From assembly GCF_017377775.1 (NCBI RefSeq), contig NZ_JAFVLN010000007.1, positions 372,001-436,000 of the forward strand: a stretch of DNA of 64,000 nucleotides. The letters run 5' to 3'. Position numbers and translations under genes: made by a program. Below, piece by piece: positions 25,317 to 34,432 of this stretch. Every line of letters begins with the position of its first letter. Positions within the stretch are counted from its first letter, which is position 1. Below the pieces are notes generated by a model, which had not been told where the DNA came from, did no database searches, and worked only from the letters and a program-made list of their open reading frames with translations. Source of the DNA: Streptomyces sp. VRA16 Mangrove soil. Lineage in GTDB: Bacteria > Actinomycetota > Actinomycetes > Streptomycetales > Streptomycetaceae.

Positions 25317-25355
25317 TGCGCTGCCGCGCCGGTACATACGAGGAAGAGGCACCTG

Positions 25356-25961
25356 ATGACCGACCCGGTGACGCTGGACGGCGAAGGCTCGATCGGCGAG
25401 TTCGACGAGAAGCGGGCCGAGAACGCCGTGCGCGAACTGCTCATCGCGGTCGGCGAGGACCCGGACCGCGAGGGCCTGCGAGAGACCCCGGCGCGCGTCG
25501 CCCGCGCGTACAGGGAGATATTCGCGGGGCTGTGGCAGAAGCCCGAGGACGTGCTGACGACGACGTTCGACCTGGGGCACGACGAGATGGTCCTGGTGAA
25601 GGACATCGAGGTGCAGAGCTCGTGCGAGCACCATTTGGTGCCCTTTGTTGGAGTTGCCCACGTCGGCTACATCCCGTCCTCCGACGGTAAGATCACGGGC
25701 CTGTCGAAGCTGGCCCGTCTCGTCGACGTCTACGCCCGCCGCCCCCAGGTGCAGGAGCGGCTGACGACGCAGATCGCGGACTCCCTGATGGAGATCCTGG
25801 AGCCGCGCGGCGTCATCGTCGTCGTGGAGTGCGAGCACATGTGCATGACGATGCGGGGCGTGCGCAAGCCCGGCGCGAAGACCATCACGTCCGCGGTCCG
25901 CGGTCAGCTGCGCGACCCCGCGACGCGCAACGAGGCGATGAGCCTGATCATCGGGCGCTGA
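25356..25961 (+). CDS. folE: GTP cyclohydrolase I
   Basis: A 201-residue enzyme that makes 7,8-dihydroneopterin triphosphate from GTP, the first step of folate synthesis. ATG 25356 follows GAGGAAGAGG. Zinc and active-site residues are in SSCEHHLVPF and CEHMCMTMRG; the core sequence is GLRETPARVARAY and TGLSKLARLVDVYARRPQVQERLT. folK, folB and folP lie nearby on the opposite strand, completing most of the pathway. Confidence 0.96.
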   Translation: MTDPVTLDGEGSIGEFDEKRAENAVRELLIAVGEDPDREGLRETPARVARAYREIFAGLWQKPEDVLTTTFDLGHDEMVLVKDIEVQSSCEHHLVPFVGVAHVGYIPSSDGKITGLSKLARLVDVYARRPQVQERLTTQIADSLMEILEPRGVIVVVECEHMCMTMRGVRKPGAKTITSAVRGQLRDPATRNEAMSLIIGR

Positions 25962-25977
25962 CCCGTCCTCGACAGTC

Positions 25978-26029
25978 GCAGGGCACGGCCCGAGCCGCGT
26001 GGCATCACGCGGCCGGGGCCGTGCCCTGC
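25978..26029. terminator. Long bidirectional terminator between folE and the DUF3180 gene
   Basis: GCAGGGCACGGCCC (25978-25991) pairs with 26016-26029, and an inner stem GCCGCGTG/CACGCGGC (25994-26001 with 26006-26013) extends it. It overlaps the last codons of the convergent DUF3180 gene. Confidence 0.85.
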
Positions 26030-26502
26030 GTGTCGTTGTCCGTGTTCTCCGGGTCGTCCGGGAGCTTGCAGACGCGCTCCAGGAACAGGGCCGCCGTGAT
26101 GACGGCGATGCCCGCGAGGACCGAGAAACCGGCGTAGATGGCCTGGTCGCGGCGGGCCGGGATGTCGAGCTGTTCGAGCAGGAAGACGCCCGTGCCGCCG
26201 TACATGCCCGCGACCAGGGCGGCGACCAGCGCGCTCGCCTGGCCGAAGACGAGGGCGCGGGCCGCCATCATCGGGTCGACGCCCTTGGCGCCGGGGCGGC
26301 GCTCGCGCTGGGCGCGCAGCCGGGCGCGGATGGAGAGCGCCGTGGCGAGCAGCACGACGGCGATCACCGCGAGCACGATGGGCGCGGCCAGCGGCACGCT
26401 GGGCAGGGTGCCCACCGAGTTCCACAGGCGGGCGCCGGCCCAGGACAGCACTCCCGCGGCCAGGAAGAGGCCGGCCAGAGTCCTGATGCGCAGTTGCTTC
26501 AT
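26005..26502 (-). CDS. DUF3180 domain-containing membrane protein
   Basis: A 165-residue protein from ATG 26502 with four predicted membrane helices: LRIRTLAGLFLAAGVLSWAG, APIVLAVIAVVLLATALS, ALVAALVAGMYGGTGVFLL and AIYAGFSVLAGIAVITAALFL. The charged loop RARLRAQRERRPGAKGVDP between helices 2 and 3 is conserved in this actinobacterial family. It is regularly found next to folK; role unknown. An 11-base direct repeat GTTGCTTCATC (26493-26503 and 26507-26517) spans the start. Confidence 0.85.
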   Translation of the reverse strand: MKQLRIRTLAGLFLAAGVLSWAGARLWNSVGTLPSVPLAAPIVLAVIAVVLLATALSIRARLRAQRERRPGAKGVDPMMAARALVFGQASALVAALVAGMYGGTGVFLLEQLDIPARRDQAIYAGFSVLAGIAVITAALFLERVCKLPDDPENTDNDTQGTAPAA

Positions 26503-26585
26503 CGCGGTTGCTTCATCCCCGTCGCTCGCCCGTCCTGTGCCGCGCGCTGACTGGCGCACGGCTCTGCCCCTGAGAACCCTAACGA

Positions 26586-27185
26586 TTACTCGGGCAGCCG
26601 GAGTTCCAGGTCGGCGCGCGGGGCCACGCCCTCGAGGGTCACGCCGGCGAGCAGCTCGGTGACCGGCCCGCGGCCGGGCAGCTGCGCCTCGGGGTCCACG
26701 TCGTGCCAGGGCGCGAGCACGAAGGCGCGCTCGTGGGCCCGGGGGTGGGGGAGGGTCAGGACCGGGTCGTCGGAGACCACGTCCGCGTACGCGACGATGT
26801 CGACGTCGATGGTGCGCGGGCCCCAGCGCTCCTCGCGGACGCGGTGGAAGGCCTCCTCGACGGCGTGCGCGCGCTCCAGGAGGGAGGAGGGCGGCAGGGT
26901 CGTCTTGAGGACCACCACGGCGTTGAAGTACGAGGGCTGGCTGCCGGGCTCGACGCCCCAGGGCTCCGTCTCGTAGACGGGCGAGACAGCCTTGATGCGG
27001 ACGCCGGGGGTGTCCTCCAGGGCGTCGATGGCGCCCTGGAGCGTCTCCAGGCGGTTGCCCAGGTTCGAGCCGAGGGAGACCACGGCGACCTTGGGGTTGG
27101 AGAGGGTGGTGTCGGCGGCGTCGACCTGCTCCATCACAGCGGTCGGCACCGGCTGAACGGTCGGGTCGAACGGAGTTTTGTTCAT
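26586..27185 (-). CDS. folK: 2-amino-4-hydroxy-6-hydroxymethyldihydropteridine diphosphokinase
   Basis: A 199-residue HPPK that transfers pyrophosphate from ATP to hydroxymethyldihydropterin. Motifs are VVSLGSNLGNR, SPVYETEPWG, YFNAVVVLKT, RWGPRTIDVDIVAY (metal-binding aspartates) and LPHPRAHERAFVLAPW. An N-terminal tail of about 30 residues is extra relative to E. coli. The ATG overlaps the folB stop by 4 bases, so translation is coupled. Confidence 0.95.
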   Translation of the reverse strand: MNKTPFDPTVQPVPTAVMEQVDAADTTLSNPKVAVVSLGSNLGNRLETLQGAIDALEDTPGVRIKAVSPVYETEPWGVEPGSQPSYFNAVVVLKTTLPPSSLLERAHAVEEAFHRVREERWGPRTIDVDIVAYADVVSDDPVLTLPHPRAHERAFVLAPWHDVDPEAQLPGRGPVTELLAGVTLEGVAPRADLELRLPE

Positions 27186-27541
27186 ACTCGGCTCCGGGTG
27201 ATGGTGACGGTCACGTCGTCGAAAGGCACGGTGATCGGGGCGTCCGGCTTGTGGACGCAGACCTCGACCTCCTGCACCCCCTCGTGCTTCAGGCAGGCGT
27301 CGGCGATGCGCTGGGCGAGCGTCTCGATGAGGTCGACGGGCTCGCCCTCGACGACGGCCACGACCTCCTCCGCCACGATCCCGTAGTGCACGGTCTTCGC
27401 CAGGTCGTCGTCGGCAGCCGCCGGTCGGGTGTCGATGCCCAGCACCAGGTCCACGATGAAGGTCTGGCCCTCCTCGCGCTCCTTCTGGAAGACGCCATGG
27501 TGCCCGCGGGCCTTAAGGCCGCGCAGCGCGACACGATCCAC
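27182..27541 (-). CDS. folB: Dihydroneopterin aldolase
   Basis: A 119-residue enzyme cleaving dihydroneopterin to hydroxymethyldihydropterin. GTG 27541 is chosen since GCAGGAG lies 8 bases upstream; the frame is open a little further. Motifs are LRGLKARGHHGVFQKEREEGQ at the start, KTVHYGIVAEEV, and LIETLAQRIADACL with the conserved Glu-Thr. It leads the folB-folK pair. The 211 bases between it and the NTF2-like gene hold no other gene. Confidence 0.95.
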   Translation of the reverse strand: MDRVALRGLKARGHHGVFQKEREEGQTFIVDLVLGIDTRPAAADDDLAKTVHYGIVAEEVVAVVEGEPVDLIETLAQRIADACLKHEGVQEVEVCVHKPDAPITVPFDDVTVTITRSRV

Positions 27542-27752
27542 GCGAATCACTCCTGCAGTCGTCGGTAGGGCCGGTCCCGTCGATGTGCGGTCGACTCACC
27601 GGCCTCGATCGAATCTACCTGCGAGCACTGACATCGCTCGCCCGCGGGGGCTATGGACAGAAGGGCTCGAGGCTGGTAGCCGCCCATACCCAGAAGATCG
27701 CGAAACCAACCCCTGGGCCGGGATTCCGGCTCTTTCGGGGGCGCCTACCCAC

Positions 27753-28274
27753 TCAGGCGGGTGATCCGTCGTCGTCCGCGCTGCCTTCGAGGCCGGATTC
27801 GTCGTCCGACTCCGCGAGGACCGGCGAGGCGTGGTGCGACCAGAGCTTCCAGCCGTCGCGGGTGCGCCGGAACACGTTCGTGGCGACGACGCGCTGGCCG
27901 ACCAGCGGGCCGAGCTCGTCGCCGGCGTCGGGGGCGGGGCCGCCGCTGAGGATGTTCTCCGTGCACGTCACCAGGGCGGTGTCGCCGACCACGCTGATGT
28001 GCAGGTCGGTCAGGAAGAACTGGATGTACTCGGTGTTCGCCATGATCAGCGCGTAACTGCGCAGCACCTCGCCGCGCCCGGTGAGCACCGGCCAGCCGGG
28101 GTGGACGCAGCTGATCGAGGTGTCCTCGGCGTCGTCCGGGTCGGCGTCCTCGGCGTAGCTGACGTCCTCGGGGGCCAGCCACAGCGAGGTGAGCTCCTCG
28201 AAGTCGCCGCGTTCCTGGGCTTCGTAGAAGGAGCGGTTGACCGCGTCGACGGCCTGGGCGTCGGTGCCGGTCAC
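27753..28274 (-). CDS. Nuclear transport factor 2 (SnoaL-like) family protein
   Basis: A 173-residue protein. GTG 28274 overlaps the folP stop (GTGA) and has AAGGAG upstream, so it is translated with folP. The NTF2-like cone fold is visible in VDAVNRSFYEAQERGDFEELTSLWL, VLTGRGEVLRSYALIM and WKLWSHHASPVL. A highly acidic tail (DDESGLEGSADDDG) ends the protein. No catalytic residues can be assigned. Fixed coupling to folP suggests a link to folate metabolism, but none is proven. Confidence 0.85.
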   Translation of the reverse strand: MTGTDAQAVDAVNRSFYEAQERGDFEELTSLWLAPEDVSYAEDADPDDAEDTSISCVHPGWPVLTGRGEVLRSYALIMANTEYIQFFLTDLHISVVGDTALVTCTENILSGGPAPDAGDELGPLVGQRVVATNVFRRTRDGWKLWSHHASPVLAESDDESGLEGSADDDGSPA

Positions 28275-29134
28275 TGGGCTCCTTCGACGGCGCGGGCGAC
28301 GCGGACGGCGTCGGCGGTGGCCCGCACCTCGTGGACGCGGACCGCCCAGGCGCCGGCCTGTGCGGCGAGCGCGGAGACGGCGGCGGTGGCGGCGTCGCGC
28401 TCGCGGGCGGGCGGCGGCGCGCCCTGGTCGCCGGCGAGTACGTGGCCGAGGAACCGCTTGCGGGAGGCCGCGACCAGGACCGGGTGGCCCAGCGCGCGCA
28501 GCTCGTCGAGGTGGGCGAGGAGGGCGAGGTCGTGGTCGGCGTCCTTGGAGAAACCGAGGCCGGGGTCGACGACGATGCGGTCGGGGGCGATGCCGCCCTC
28601 GACGACGGCCTGCACGCGCGCGTGCAGTTCCTCGACGACCTCGGTGACGACGTTCTCGTAGGTGCCCCGGACGGCGGAGCCTTCGAGGAGGCCGCGCCAG
28701 TGCATGACGACGAAGGGGGCGCCCGCGGCGGCGACGACCGGGACCATCGCGGGGTCGGCGAGGCCGCCGCTGACGTCGTTGACCAGGGCGGCGCCCGCGG
28801 CCAGCGACTGCTCGGCGACACAGGCGCGCATGGTGTCGACGGAGACGGTGACGCCCTCGGCGGCCAGGCCGCGGACGACGGGGATGACGCGCTTGAGCTC
28901 CTCGTCCTCGTCGACCCGGGTGGCGCCGGGGCGGGTGGACTCGCCGCCGACGTCCACCAGGTCGGCGCCCTGGCCGACCAGGTCGAGGCCGTGTTTGATC
29001 GCCGCGGTCGTGTCGAACCAGCGGCCGCCGTCCGAGAAGGAGTCTGGGGTCACATTGACGACTCCCATGACCGCGCAGCGGTCCCATACGGGGAGATGGG
29101 ATACGTGGCCCCGGCGGACCTGCGACGTGCTCAT
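28271..29134 (-). CDS. folP: Dihydropteroate synthase
   Basis: A 287-residue TIM-barrel enzyme joining p-aminobenzoate to the pterin pyrophosphate; target of sulfonamides. Motifs are MGVVNVTPDSFSDGGRW, VDVGGESTRPGA, LVNDVSGG, VVMHWRG, DPGLGFSKDADHDL, LVAASRKRFLG and the final VRVHEV. The ATG lies 7 bases after TAGGCT, suggesting a leaderless message. It is followed without a gap by the NTF2-like gene. Confidence 0.96.
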   Translation of the reverse strand: MSTSQVRRGHVSHLPVWDRCAVMGVVNVTPDSFSDGGRWFDTTAAIKHGLDLVGQGADLVDVGGESTRPGATRVDEDEELKRVIPVVRGLAAEGVTVSVDTMRACVAEQSLAAGAALVNDVSGGLADPAMVPVVAAAGAPFVVMHWRGLLEGSAVRGTYENVVTEVVEELHARVQAVVEGGIAPDRIVVDPGLGFSKDADHDLALLAHLDELRALGHPVLVAASRKRFLGHVLAGDQGAPPPARERDAATAAVSALAAQAGAWAVRVHEVRATADAVRVARAVEGAQ

Positions 29135-29194
29135 GGCTTCCAGCCTAGAGCCGATCGGGGAGTGCCCCGTGCCCGGCGGCCCCCGGGCCCCTCG

Positions 29195-31021
29195 TCAGGC
29201 GGCGTGCGCCTCCTCCCGCTCCTGGTGGGTGTGGGCGCAGGGGCGCGGCTCGGGCGCCCGGCGCCGCAGCACGCCCGGCATGCGCATGTTCACGAACCCC
29301 TCCGCCTGCAGGGCGGCCCAGCCGATCCGCGGGAGGTCCTTCGAGGAGCGGTAGACCACGAAGCGGGGCTCCCAGCGGGGGCGGAACTTGGCGTTGAACC
29401 GGTAGAGCGACTCGATCTGGAACCAGCGCGACAGGAAGACGAGCAGGCCGCGCCAGGCGCGCAGGACCGGGCCCGCGCCGATCTTCTCGCCGCGCGCGAG
29501 CGCCGAGCGGAACATCGCGAAGTTCAGTGAGACCCGCTCGATGCCGAGCTGCGGGGCGGCCTGGAGGGCGGCCACGATGAGCAGCTCGTTCATCCCCGGG
29601 TCGGCCGAGCGGTCGCGGCGCATCAGGTCGAGGGAGACGCCCGTGCCGCCCCAGGGGACGAAGTGGAGGACGGCTTTCAGGTCTCCGTAGGGGCCCGCTT
29701 CGGACGCTTCGCTCTTGTGGGCCGTCGCGATCAGGCACTCCCCGTCGGCGGCGTCCCCGATCCGGCCGAGCGCCATGGAGAAGCCGCGCTCGGTGTCGGT
29801 GCCGCGCCAGTCGTCGGCGGCGCGGCGGATGCGGTCGAGCTCGGCGGGGGCGAGGTCACGCACCCGCCTCACCCGTGTCTCGTAACCGAGGCGCTCGATC
29901 CTCTTGACCATCTGGCGTACGTTGCGCATCGCACGCCCGGTCAGGGAGAAATCCGCGACGTCCACCACCGCCTCGTCGCCCAGTTCCAGCGCGTCCAGGC
30001 CCGTCTCGCGGGTCCACACCTCGCCGCCGGTCTCGGAGCAGCCCATGACGGCCGGGGTCCACGAGTGGGCGCGTGCCTCGTCCATGAAGCGCTCGATGGC
30101 GCCGGGCCAGGCCTCCACGTCGCCGATGGGGTCGCCGCCGGCGAGCATCACGCCGGAGACGACGCGGTAGCAGACCGCGGCCTTGCCGCTGGGCGAGAAC
30201 ACCACCCCCTTGTCGCGGCGGAGCGCGAAGTGGCCGAGGGAGTCGCGGGCGCCGTGCTGGGCGAGCAGGGCGCGCAGCCGGGTCTCGTCGTCCTCGGTGA
30301 GGCGGGCCGCGGGGTGCTCGGGCCGGAAGGCGAAGTAGACGGTGGTGAGCGTCGTGAGCATGCCGAGGGCGCCGAGCGAGAACGCCACGGTGTACGAGGT
30401 GCGGCCGGCGTACTCCAGCGGTCCGTCGATCCCGAACAGGCCGTACAGGACGTGCTGGAGGCGGTCGGCGAGGCTCGGGTCGCCCTGGAGGCGGTGCGGG
30501 TGGGCGCTGACGATGGTGAGGCCGATGAGGATGGAACCGGCGCCCATCACCACGAAGTTGGCCAGGGCCCGCCAGCGGCTGCGTGGGTCGGGCAGGGCGT
30601 CGAACTGCTCGCGGTGCTTGGCCAGCAGCCACAGGAGCACGAGCGGGATGACGACGCCCACGAGCGAGTGCCGGTACGCGAACTGGGCGCAGGCGCCGAA
30701 CGGCAGCAGCACCACGGCCGCCCGCCAGGCCCGCCGCTTGCGGCGCCGCAGTCCGTGCGCGAGCAGGAGCAGCAGGACGCCGCTGCTGAGGGCGAGGGCG
30801 GCGGCGAAGGGGCCGAGCATGCCGGGGAGGACTTCCGCGAGGGTGTGCATCCGGCTGTGCCGGAACCGCGGGAACACGCCGGCGCAGACGTCCAGGAGCC
30901 CGACCAGGATGCAGGCTCTGGCGATCAGGGTCGGTACGGCCTCCGGGCGGGGGCCGCGCAGCACGCGCATCATCCGGCCCGGAACCCCCATCGGTGCTTC
31001 TGCATCTTCCCTGACGAACAT
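29195..31021 (-). CDS. Phosphatidylglycerol lysyltransferase-like membrane protein (MprF/LysX N-terminal type, DUF2156)
   Basis: A 608-residue protein from ATG 31021 (an upstream in-frame start at 31138 is possible). The N-terminal half has about six membrane helices. The C-terminal half, from about residue 240, is a cytosolic GNAT-like DUF2156 domain with KGVVFSPSGKAAVCYRVVSGVMLAGGDPIG, TPAVMGCSETG and PGMNELLIVAALQAA. Relatives transfer lysine from Lys-tRNA to phosphatidylglycerol, lowering surface charge and giving resistance to cationic peptides. No lysyl-tRNA synthetase domain is fused. An alpha/beta hydrolase gene is divergent. Confidence 0.85.
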   Translation of the reverse strand: MFVREDAEAPMGVPGRMMRVLRGPRPEAVPTLIARACILVGLLDVCAGVFPRFRHSRMHTLAEVLPGMLGPFAAALALSSGVLLLLLAHGLRRRKRRAWRAAVVLLPFGACAQFAYRHSLVGVVIPLVLLWLLAKHREQFDALPDPRSRWRALANFVVMGAGSILIGLTIVSAHPHRLQGDPSLADRLQHVLYGLFGIDGPLEYAGRTSYTVAFSLGALGMLTTLTTVYFAFRPEHPAARLTEDDETRLRALLAQHGARDSLGHFALRRDKGVVFSPSGKAAVCYRVVSGVMLAGGDPIGDVEAWPGAIERFMDEARAHSWTPAVMGCSETGGEVWTRETGLDALELGDEAVVDVADFSLTGRAMRNVRQMVKRIERLGYETRVRRVRDLAPAELDRIRRAADDWRGTDTERGFSMALGRIGDAADGECLIATAHKSEASEAGPYGDLKAVLHFVPWGGTGVSLDLMRRDRSADPGMNELLIVAALQAAPQLGIERVSLNFAMFRSALARGEKIGAGPVLRAWRGLLVFLSRWFQIESLYRFNAKFRPRWEPRFVVYRSSKDLPRIGWAALQAEGFVNMRMPGVLRRRAPEPRPCAHTHQEREEAHAA

Positions 31022-31221
31022 GGCAATCCCGTAGTTAAGGGAGAAACGTGAACGCGGCGCCAAATCCGGCATCCTGCGACTTGCGCTCTCTAGGACGGCG
31101 GGAGAGAGGAGCCGGTTCACTCCCGACCGGAAAACCACCGCAAAGGGTGCGACAAAGGTAGGAACGGCCAGGTGACCCCCGTGTCATCCGTCCTGGCCAA
31201 CTCGTAGGCAGGAAACGACCG

Positions 31222-32331
31222 ATGGGGCTGACGAGCCATAAAGTCCTCGCACTCGCCGTGCTGTTCGCCGCAGGGCTCTTCCTCGGTACGGTGCTTCTCT
31301 GGCCGCGTCTGGCCCATCGGTCCTGGCGGTCGGTCTCGGGGCGGGTGGGCCTGCTGCTCGGCACCCAGCTGGCGATCTTCGCGGCGGTGGGCCTCGCCGT
31401 GAACCAGGCCTTCGGCTTCTACGCGACCTGGGCCGACCTCTTCGGCCAGGAGCAGGGCCAGGGTGTGGTCACCGACCACATGGCGGGCGGGAACGCCGGG
31501 CCGGTGCAGGTCGTGTCCACCCAGGGGGTGGCCGTGACCGGCGGGGAGCGGCCCGTGGTCGGCGGCCAGATCCAGAAGATCGACATCACGGGGCGTACGT
31601 CGCACATCCGGACGCCGGCCTACGTCTATCTGCCGCCGGAGTACTTCCAGCCCCCGTACGCCCGCCGCACGTTCCCGGCGTCAGTCGTCCTGACCGGTTA
31701 TCCCGGTACGGCGGAGGCGCTCATCAAGGGGCTGCACTATCCGCAGACCGGTCACCGGCTGGCGGCCTCCGGGAGGATGCAGCCGATGATCCTGGTGATG
31801 CTGCGGCCGACCGTGGCGCCGCCGCGCGACACCGAGTGCGTGAACGTGCCGGGCGGTCCGCAGACGGAGACGTTCTTCGCCAAGGACCTTCCGGACGAGC
31901 TGGGAGCCCACTACCGGACGGCGCGGCAGTGGGGTGTCGTCGGTGACTCGACGGGTGGCTACTGCGCCCTGAAGCTGGCCGTGCACCACCCGTCCGTCTA
32001 CACGGCGGGGGCCGGCCTCTCGCCGTACTACAGCGCGCCCACCGATCCCACGACCGGTGATCTCTTCCACCAGGAAGCGCGGTTGAAGGAACTGGCCGAC
32101 CTGAAGTGGTACCTGAACCACATGCCGCCGCCCGCCACCTCGCTCCTGGTCACCAGCAGCAAAGTGGGGGAGCACAACTACAAGGCCACGCTGGCCTTCA
32201 TCAAGATGGTGAAGCCGCCGACGCGCATGTCGTCGATCATCTTGGCCAGCGGCGGGCACAACTTCAACACGTGGCGGCGCGAGATCCCGGCGACGCTGGA
32301 GTGGCTGAGCCAGCGGCTGTCCGACCGGTAG
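31222..32331 (+). CDS. Membrane-anchored alpha/beta hydrolase (esterase family)
   Basis: A 369-residue protein with two N-terminal membrane helices (about 6-28 and 42-62), a linker and an extracytoplasmic esterase domain of the antigen 85/esterase D type. The nucleophile elbow is GVVGDSTGGYCALKLA, the oxyanion/early strand region is FPASVVLTGYPGTAE, and the likely catalytic His is in LASGGHNFNTW. It is divergent from the lysyl-PG synthase-like gene. In other bacteria hydrolases next to such synthases remove amino acids from aminoacyl-lipids, so an aminoacyl-lipid hydrolase is a reasonable inference. Confidence 0.85.
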   Translation: MGLTSHKVLALAVLFAAGLFLGTVLLWPRLAHRSWRSVSGRVGLLLGTQLAIFAAVGLAVNQAFGFYATWADLFGQEQGQGVVTDHMAGGNAGPVQVVSTQGVAVTGGERPVVGGQIQKIDITGRTSHIRTPAYVYLPPEYFQPPYARRTFPASVVLTGYPGTAEALIKGLHYPQTGHRLAASGRMQPMILVMLRPTVAPPRDTECVNVPGGPQTETFFAKDLPDELGAHYRTARQWGVVGDSTGGYCALKLAVHHPSVYTAGAGLSPYYSAPTDPTTGDLFHQEARLKELADLKWYLNHMPPPATSLLVTSSKVGEHNYKATLAFIKMVKPPTRMSSIILASGGHNFNTWRREIPATLEWLSQRLSDR

Positions 32332-32346
32332 GGCGGCACGCGCGCG

Positions 32347-33510
32347 TCACGCGAGGTGGGGCGTGACGGTCTCCAGGTCGACCTCTGCGCGGGTGATGTC
32401 CTGCGCGTCGGCGGCCGTGGAGCGCCGCAACGCCTCGTGGAGGCGGGCCGGGGTGAGCACGCCCAGGAAGCGGCCTTCGCTGCGCTCGTCGATGACCGCG
32501 ATCCAGCCCGCGTCGTGCTGCAGCATCGTGGCGAACGCCTGCTTGAGGGAGGCGCCGACGGGCAGCCACGCCTCCATGCGGCGGGCCCGGTCGCTCACGG
32601 TGGCGCCCTTCGCGAAGCCCTCGCGCGCGTGCTCGGCGGAGATCCAGCCGTGCAGGTTGTTGTCGTGGTCGAGGACGACGGCCCAGCGGGCGTCGAGTTC
32701 CCTGGGCAGCGGGTCGTCGAGGTGGACGACGGGCGGCTGCTCCAGGTCGCCCTCCTCGATGGGGGTGACGGACAGCCGCTTCAGACCCCGGTCGGCGCCG
32801 ACGAAGTCCGCCACGTAGGGGGTGGCGGGGGCGCCGAGGACGGCGGAGGGGGTGTCGTACTGCTCGATGCGGCCCTGTCCGTAGACGGCGATGCGGTCGC
32901 CGAGGCGGACGGCCTCCTCGATGTCGTGCGTGACGAACAGGACGGTCTTGTTGAGGGTCTGCTGCAGGCGCAGGAACTCGGTCTGGAGATGGTCGCGGAC
33001 CACCGGGTCGACGGCGCCGAACGGCTCGTCCATCAGCAGCACCGGCGGGTCGGCCGCCAACGCCCGGGCCACGCCGACCCGTTGCCGCTGCCCGCCGGAG
33101 AGCTGCTCGGGGTAGCGGTCGCCGAAGACCTTCGGGTCCAGGCCCACCAGGTCGAGGAGTTCGGCGGCGCGCTCGCGGGCCTTGGCGCGCTTGGTGCCGA
33201 GCAGATGCGGCACGGTCGCCGTGTTGTCGAGGACCGTCTTGTGCGGGAAGAGGCCGACCTGCTGGATCACATAGCCGATGCGGCGCCGCAACTGGACCGG
33301 GTCGATGCCGGATATGTCGTCGCCGCCCAGGAGGATCCGGCCCGCGGTGGGTTCGATGAGCCGGTTCACCATCTTCATCGTCGTGGTCTTGCCGCAGCCC
33401 GACGGGCCGACGAGCGTGACCAGTTCGCCCTCGTTCACCTCGAAGGAGAGGTCGTCGACGGCAGTGGTGCCGTCCGCGTACTTCTTGCTGACGTGCTCGA
33501 ACCGGATCAT
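32347..33510 (-). CDS. Glycine betaine/proline-type ABC transporter ATP-binding protein with CBS domains
   Basis: A 387-residue ATPase from ATG 33510. The ABC domain has Walker A GPSGCGKT, the Q-loop IQQVGLF, signature LSGGQRQRVGVARAL, Walker B VLLMDEPFGAVDP and the switch His in FVTHDIEEAV. From about residue 265 two CBS repeats follow (ARWAVVLDHDNNLHGWIS, GWIAVIDERSEGRFLGVLT), as in OpuA/OpuC systems that sense ionic strength. It is divergent from the two permease genes and the binding protein, which it should energise. Confidence 0.92.
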   Translation of the reverse strand: MIRFEHVSKKYADGTTAVDDLSFEVNEGELVTLVGPSGCGKTTTMKMVNRLIEPTAGRILLGGDDISGIDPVQLRRRIGYVIQQVGLFPHKTVLDNTATVPHLLGTKRAKARERAAELLDLVGLDPKVFGDRYPEQLSGGQRQRVGVARALAADPPVLLMDEPFGAVDPVVRDHLQTEFLRLQQTLNKTVLFVTHDIEEAVRLGDRIAVYGQGRIEQYDTPSAVLGAPATPYVADFVGADRGLKRLSVTPIEEGDLEQPPVVHLDDPLPRELDARWAVVLDHDNNLHGWISAEHAREGFAKGATVSDRARRMEAWLPVGASLKQAFATMLQHDAGWIAVIDERSEGRFLGVLTPARLHEALRRSTAADAQDITRAEVDLETVTPHLA

Positions 33511-33706
33511 GGGACCCCATTCTGCCGGGGCGGGGCCGTGTGCGGGCCGCCCGTGCACGTCAGTTGTGTGAAGGCGGTGTTGCGGCCCGGGGTCGGGTAT
33601 CGGCCATTGTCAGTGGTGGCCGCTAGGGTCGTCGACAGTCGAAAACGTACGTGCGCAGGTGCGGACGACTGACATACGTTCGGGGAATCGGGGGAGGCGG
33701 GGCGGG

Positions 33707-34432
33707 GTGAGCGAGCAGAACTGCCTGGTGGCCAATGACTGGGTGTGCGGGGAGTATCTGCGCACCCGCAGCCAGGAACTGATCGACGCGACGGTGCAGC
33801 ACATAGGCATCACCGTGGCGTCCGTGGCGATCGGCGTGCTGGTCTCCTTCCCGCTGGCGCTGCTCGCGCGGCGCGGAAAGGCGTTCGCGGGCCCGGTCCT
33901 CGGCGTGACCACGGTCCTCTACTCGATCCCGTCGCTGGCGATGTTCTCGCTGCTGCTGCCGCTGTTCGGGCTCTCGGTCTCGCTGGTGATCACGGGCCTG
34001 GTGCTCTACTCGCTGACGATCCTCGTGCGCAACATAGTGGCGGGCCTGCAGGCCGTGCCGGAGGAGGCCAGAGAGGCCGCGCGCGGGATGGGGTACGGGC
34101 CGCTGCGGCTGCTGTGGGAGGTCGAACTGCCACTGGCGCTTCCTGCGTTGCTGGCCGGCGTGCGCATCGCCACGGTCTCCACGGTGGCGCTGACCACGGT
34201 CGGCGCGATCGTCGACTACGGCGGCCTGGGCACGCTGATCCTGGACGGCCTCGACAGTGACTTCAAGGCCCAGGTGCTCACGGCCTCCGTGCTGTGCGTG
34301 CTGCTCGCGGTCCTCGCGGATCTGCTGCTGCTCGGCGTGCAGCGATGGCTGACGCCGTGGACACGGGCCACCGCCGTCCGCGGGCGGGGCTCTCGAATAC
34401 GGACGCCGCAGAGCCCGGAGAAGGTCGCATGA
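33707..34432 (+). CDS. Osmoprotectant ABC transporter permease (OpuCB-like)
   Basis: A 241-residue inner-membrane protein, GTG 33707 after GGGGGAGGCGG. It has about five to six helices and the permease EAA-type loop AVPEEAREAARGMGYGPLRLLWEVELPLALPALLAGVR, the contact site for the ATPase. The sequence VDYGGLGTLILDGL is typical of OpuCB/ProW relatives. Its stop overlaps the start of the second permease (ATGA). Confidence 0.9.
   Translation: MSEQNCLVANDWVCGEYLRTRSQELIDATVQHIGITVASVAIGVLVSFPLALLARRGKAFAGPVLGVTTVLYSIPSLAMFSLLLPLFGLSVSLVITGLVLYSLTILVRNIVAGLQAVPEEAREAARGMGYGPLRLLWEVELPLALPALLAGVRIATVSTVALTTVGAIVDYGGLGTLILDGLDSDFKAQVLTASVLCVLLAVLADLLLLGVQRWLTPWTRATAVRGRGSRIRTPQSPEKVA

Noticed and set aside
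27550..27752. Short open frames between folB and the NTF2-like gene
   Set aside because: No ribosome site, codon bias or homology; treated as the folB upstream region.
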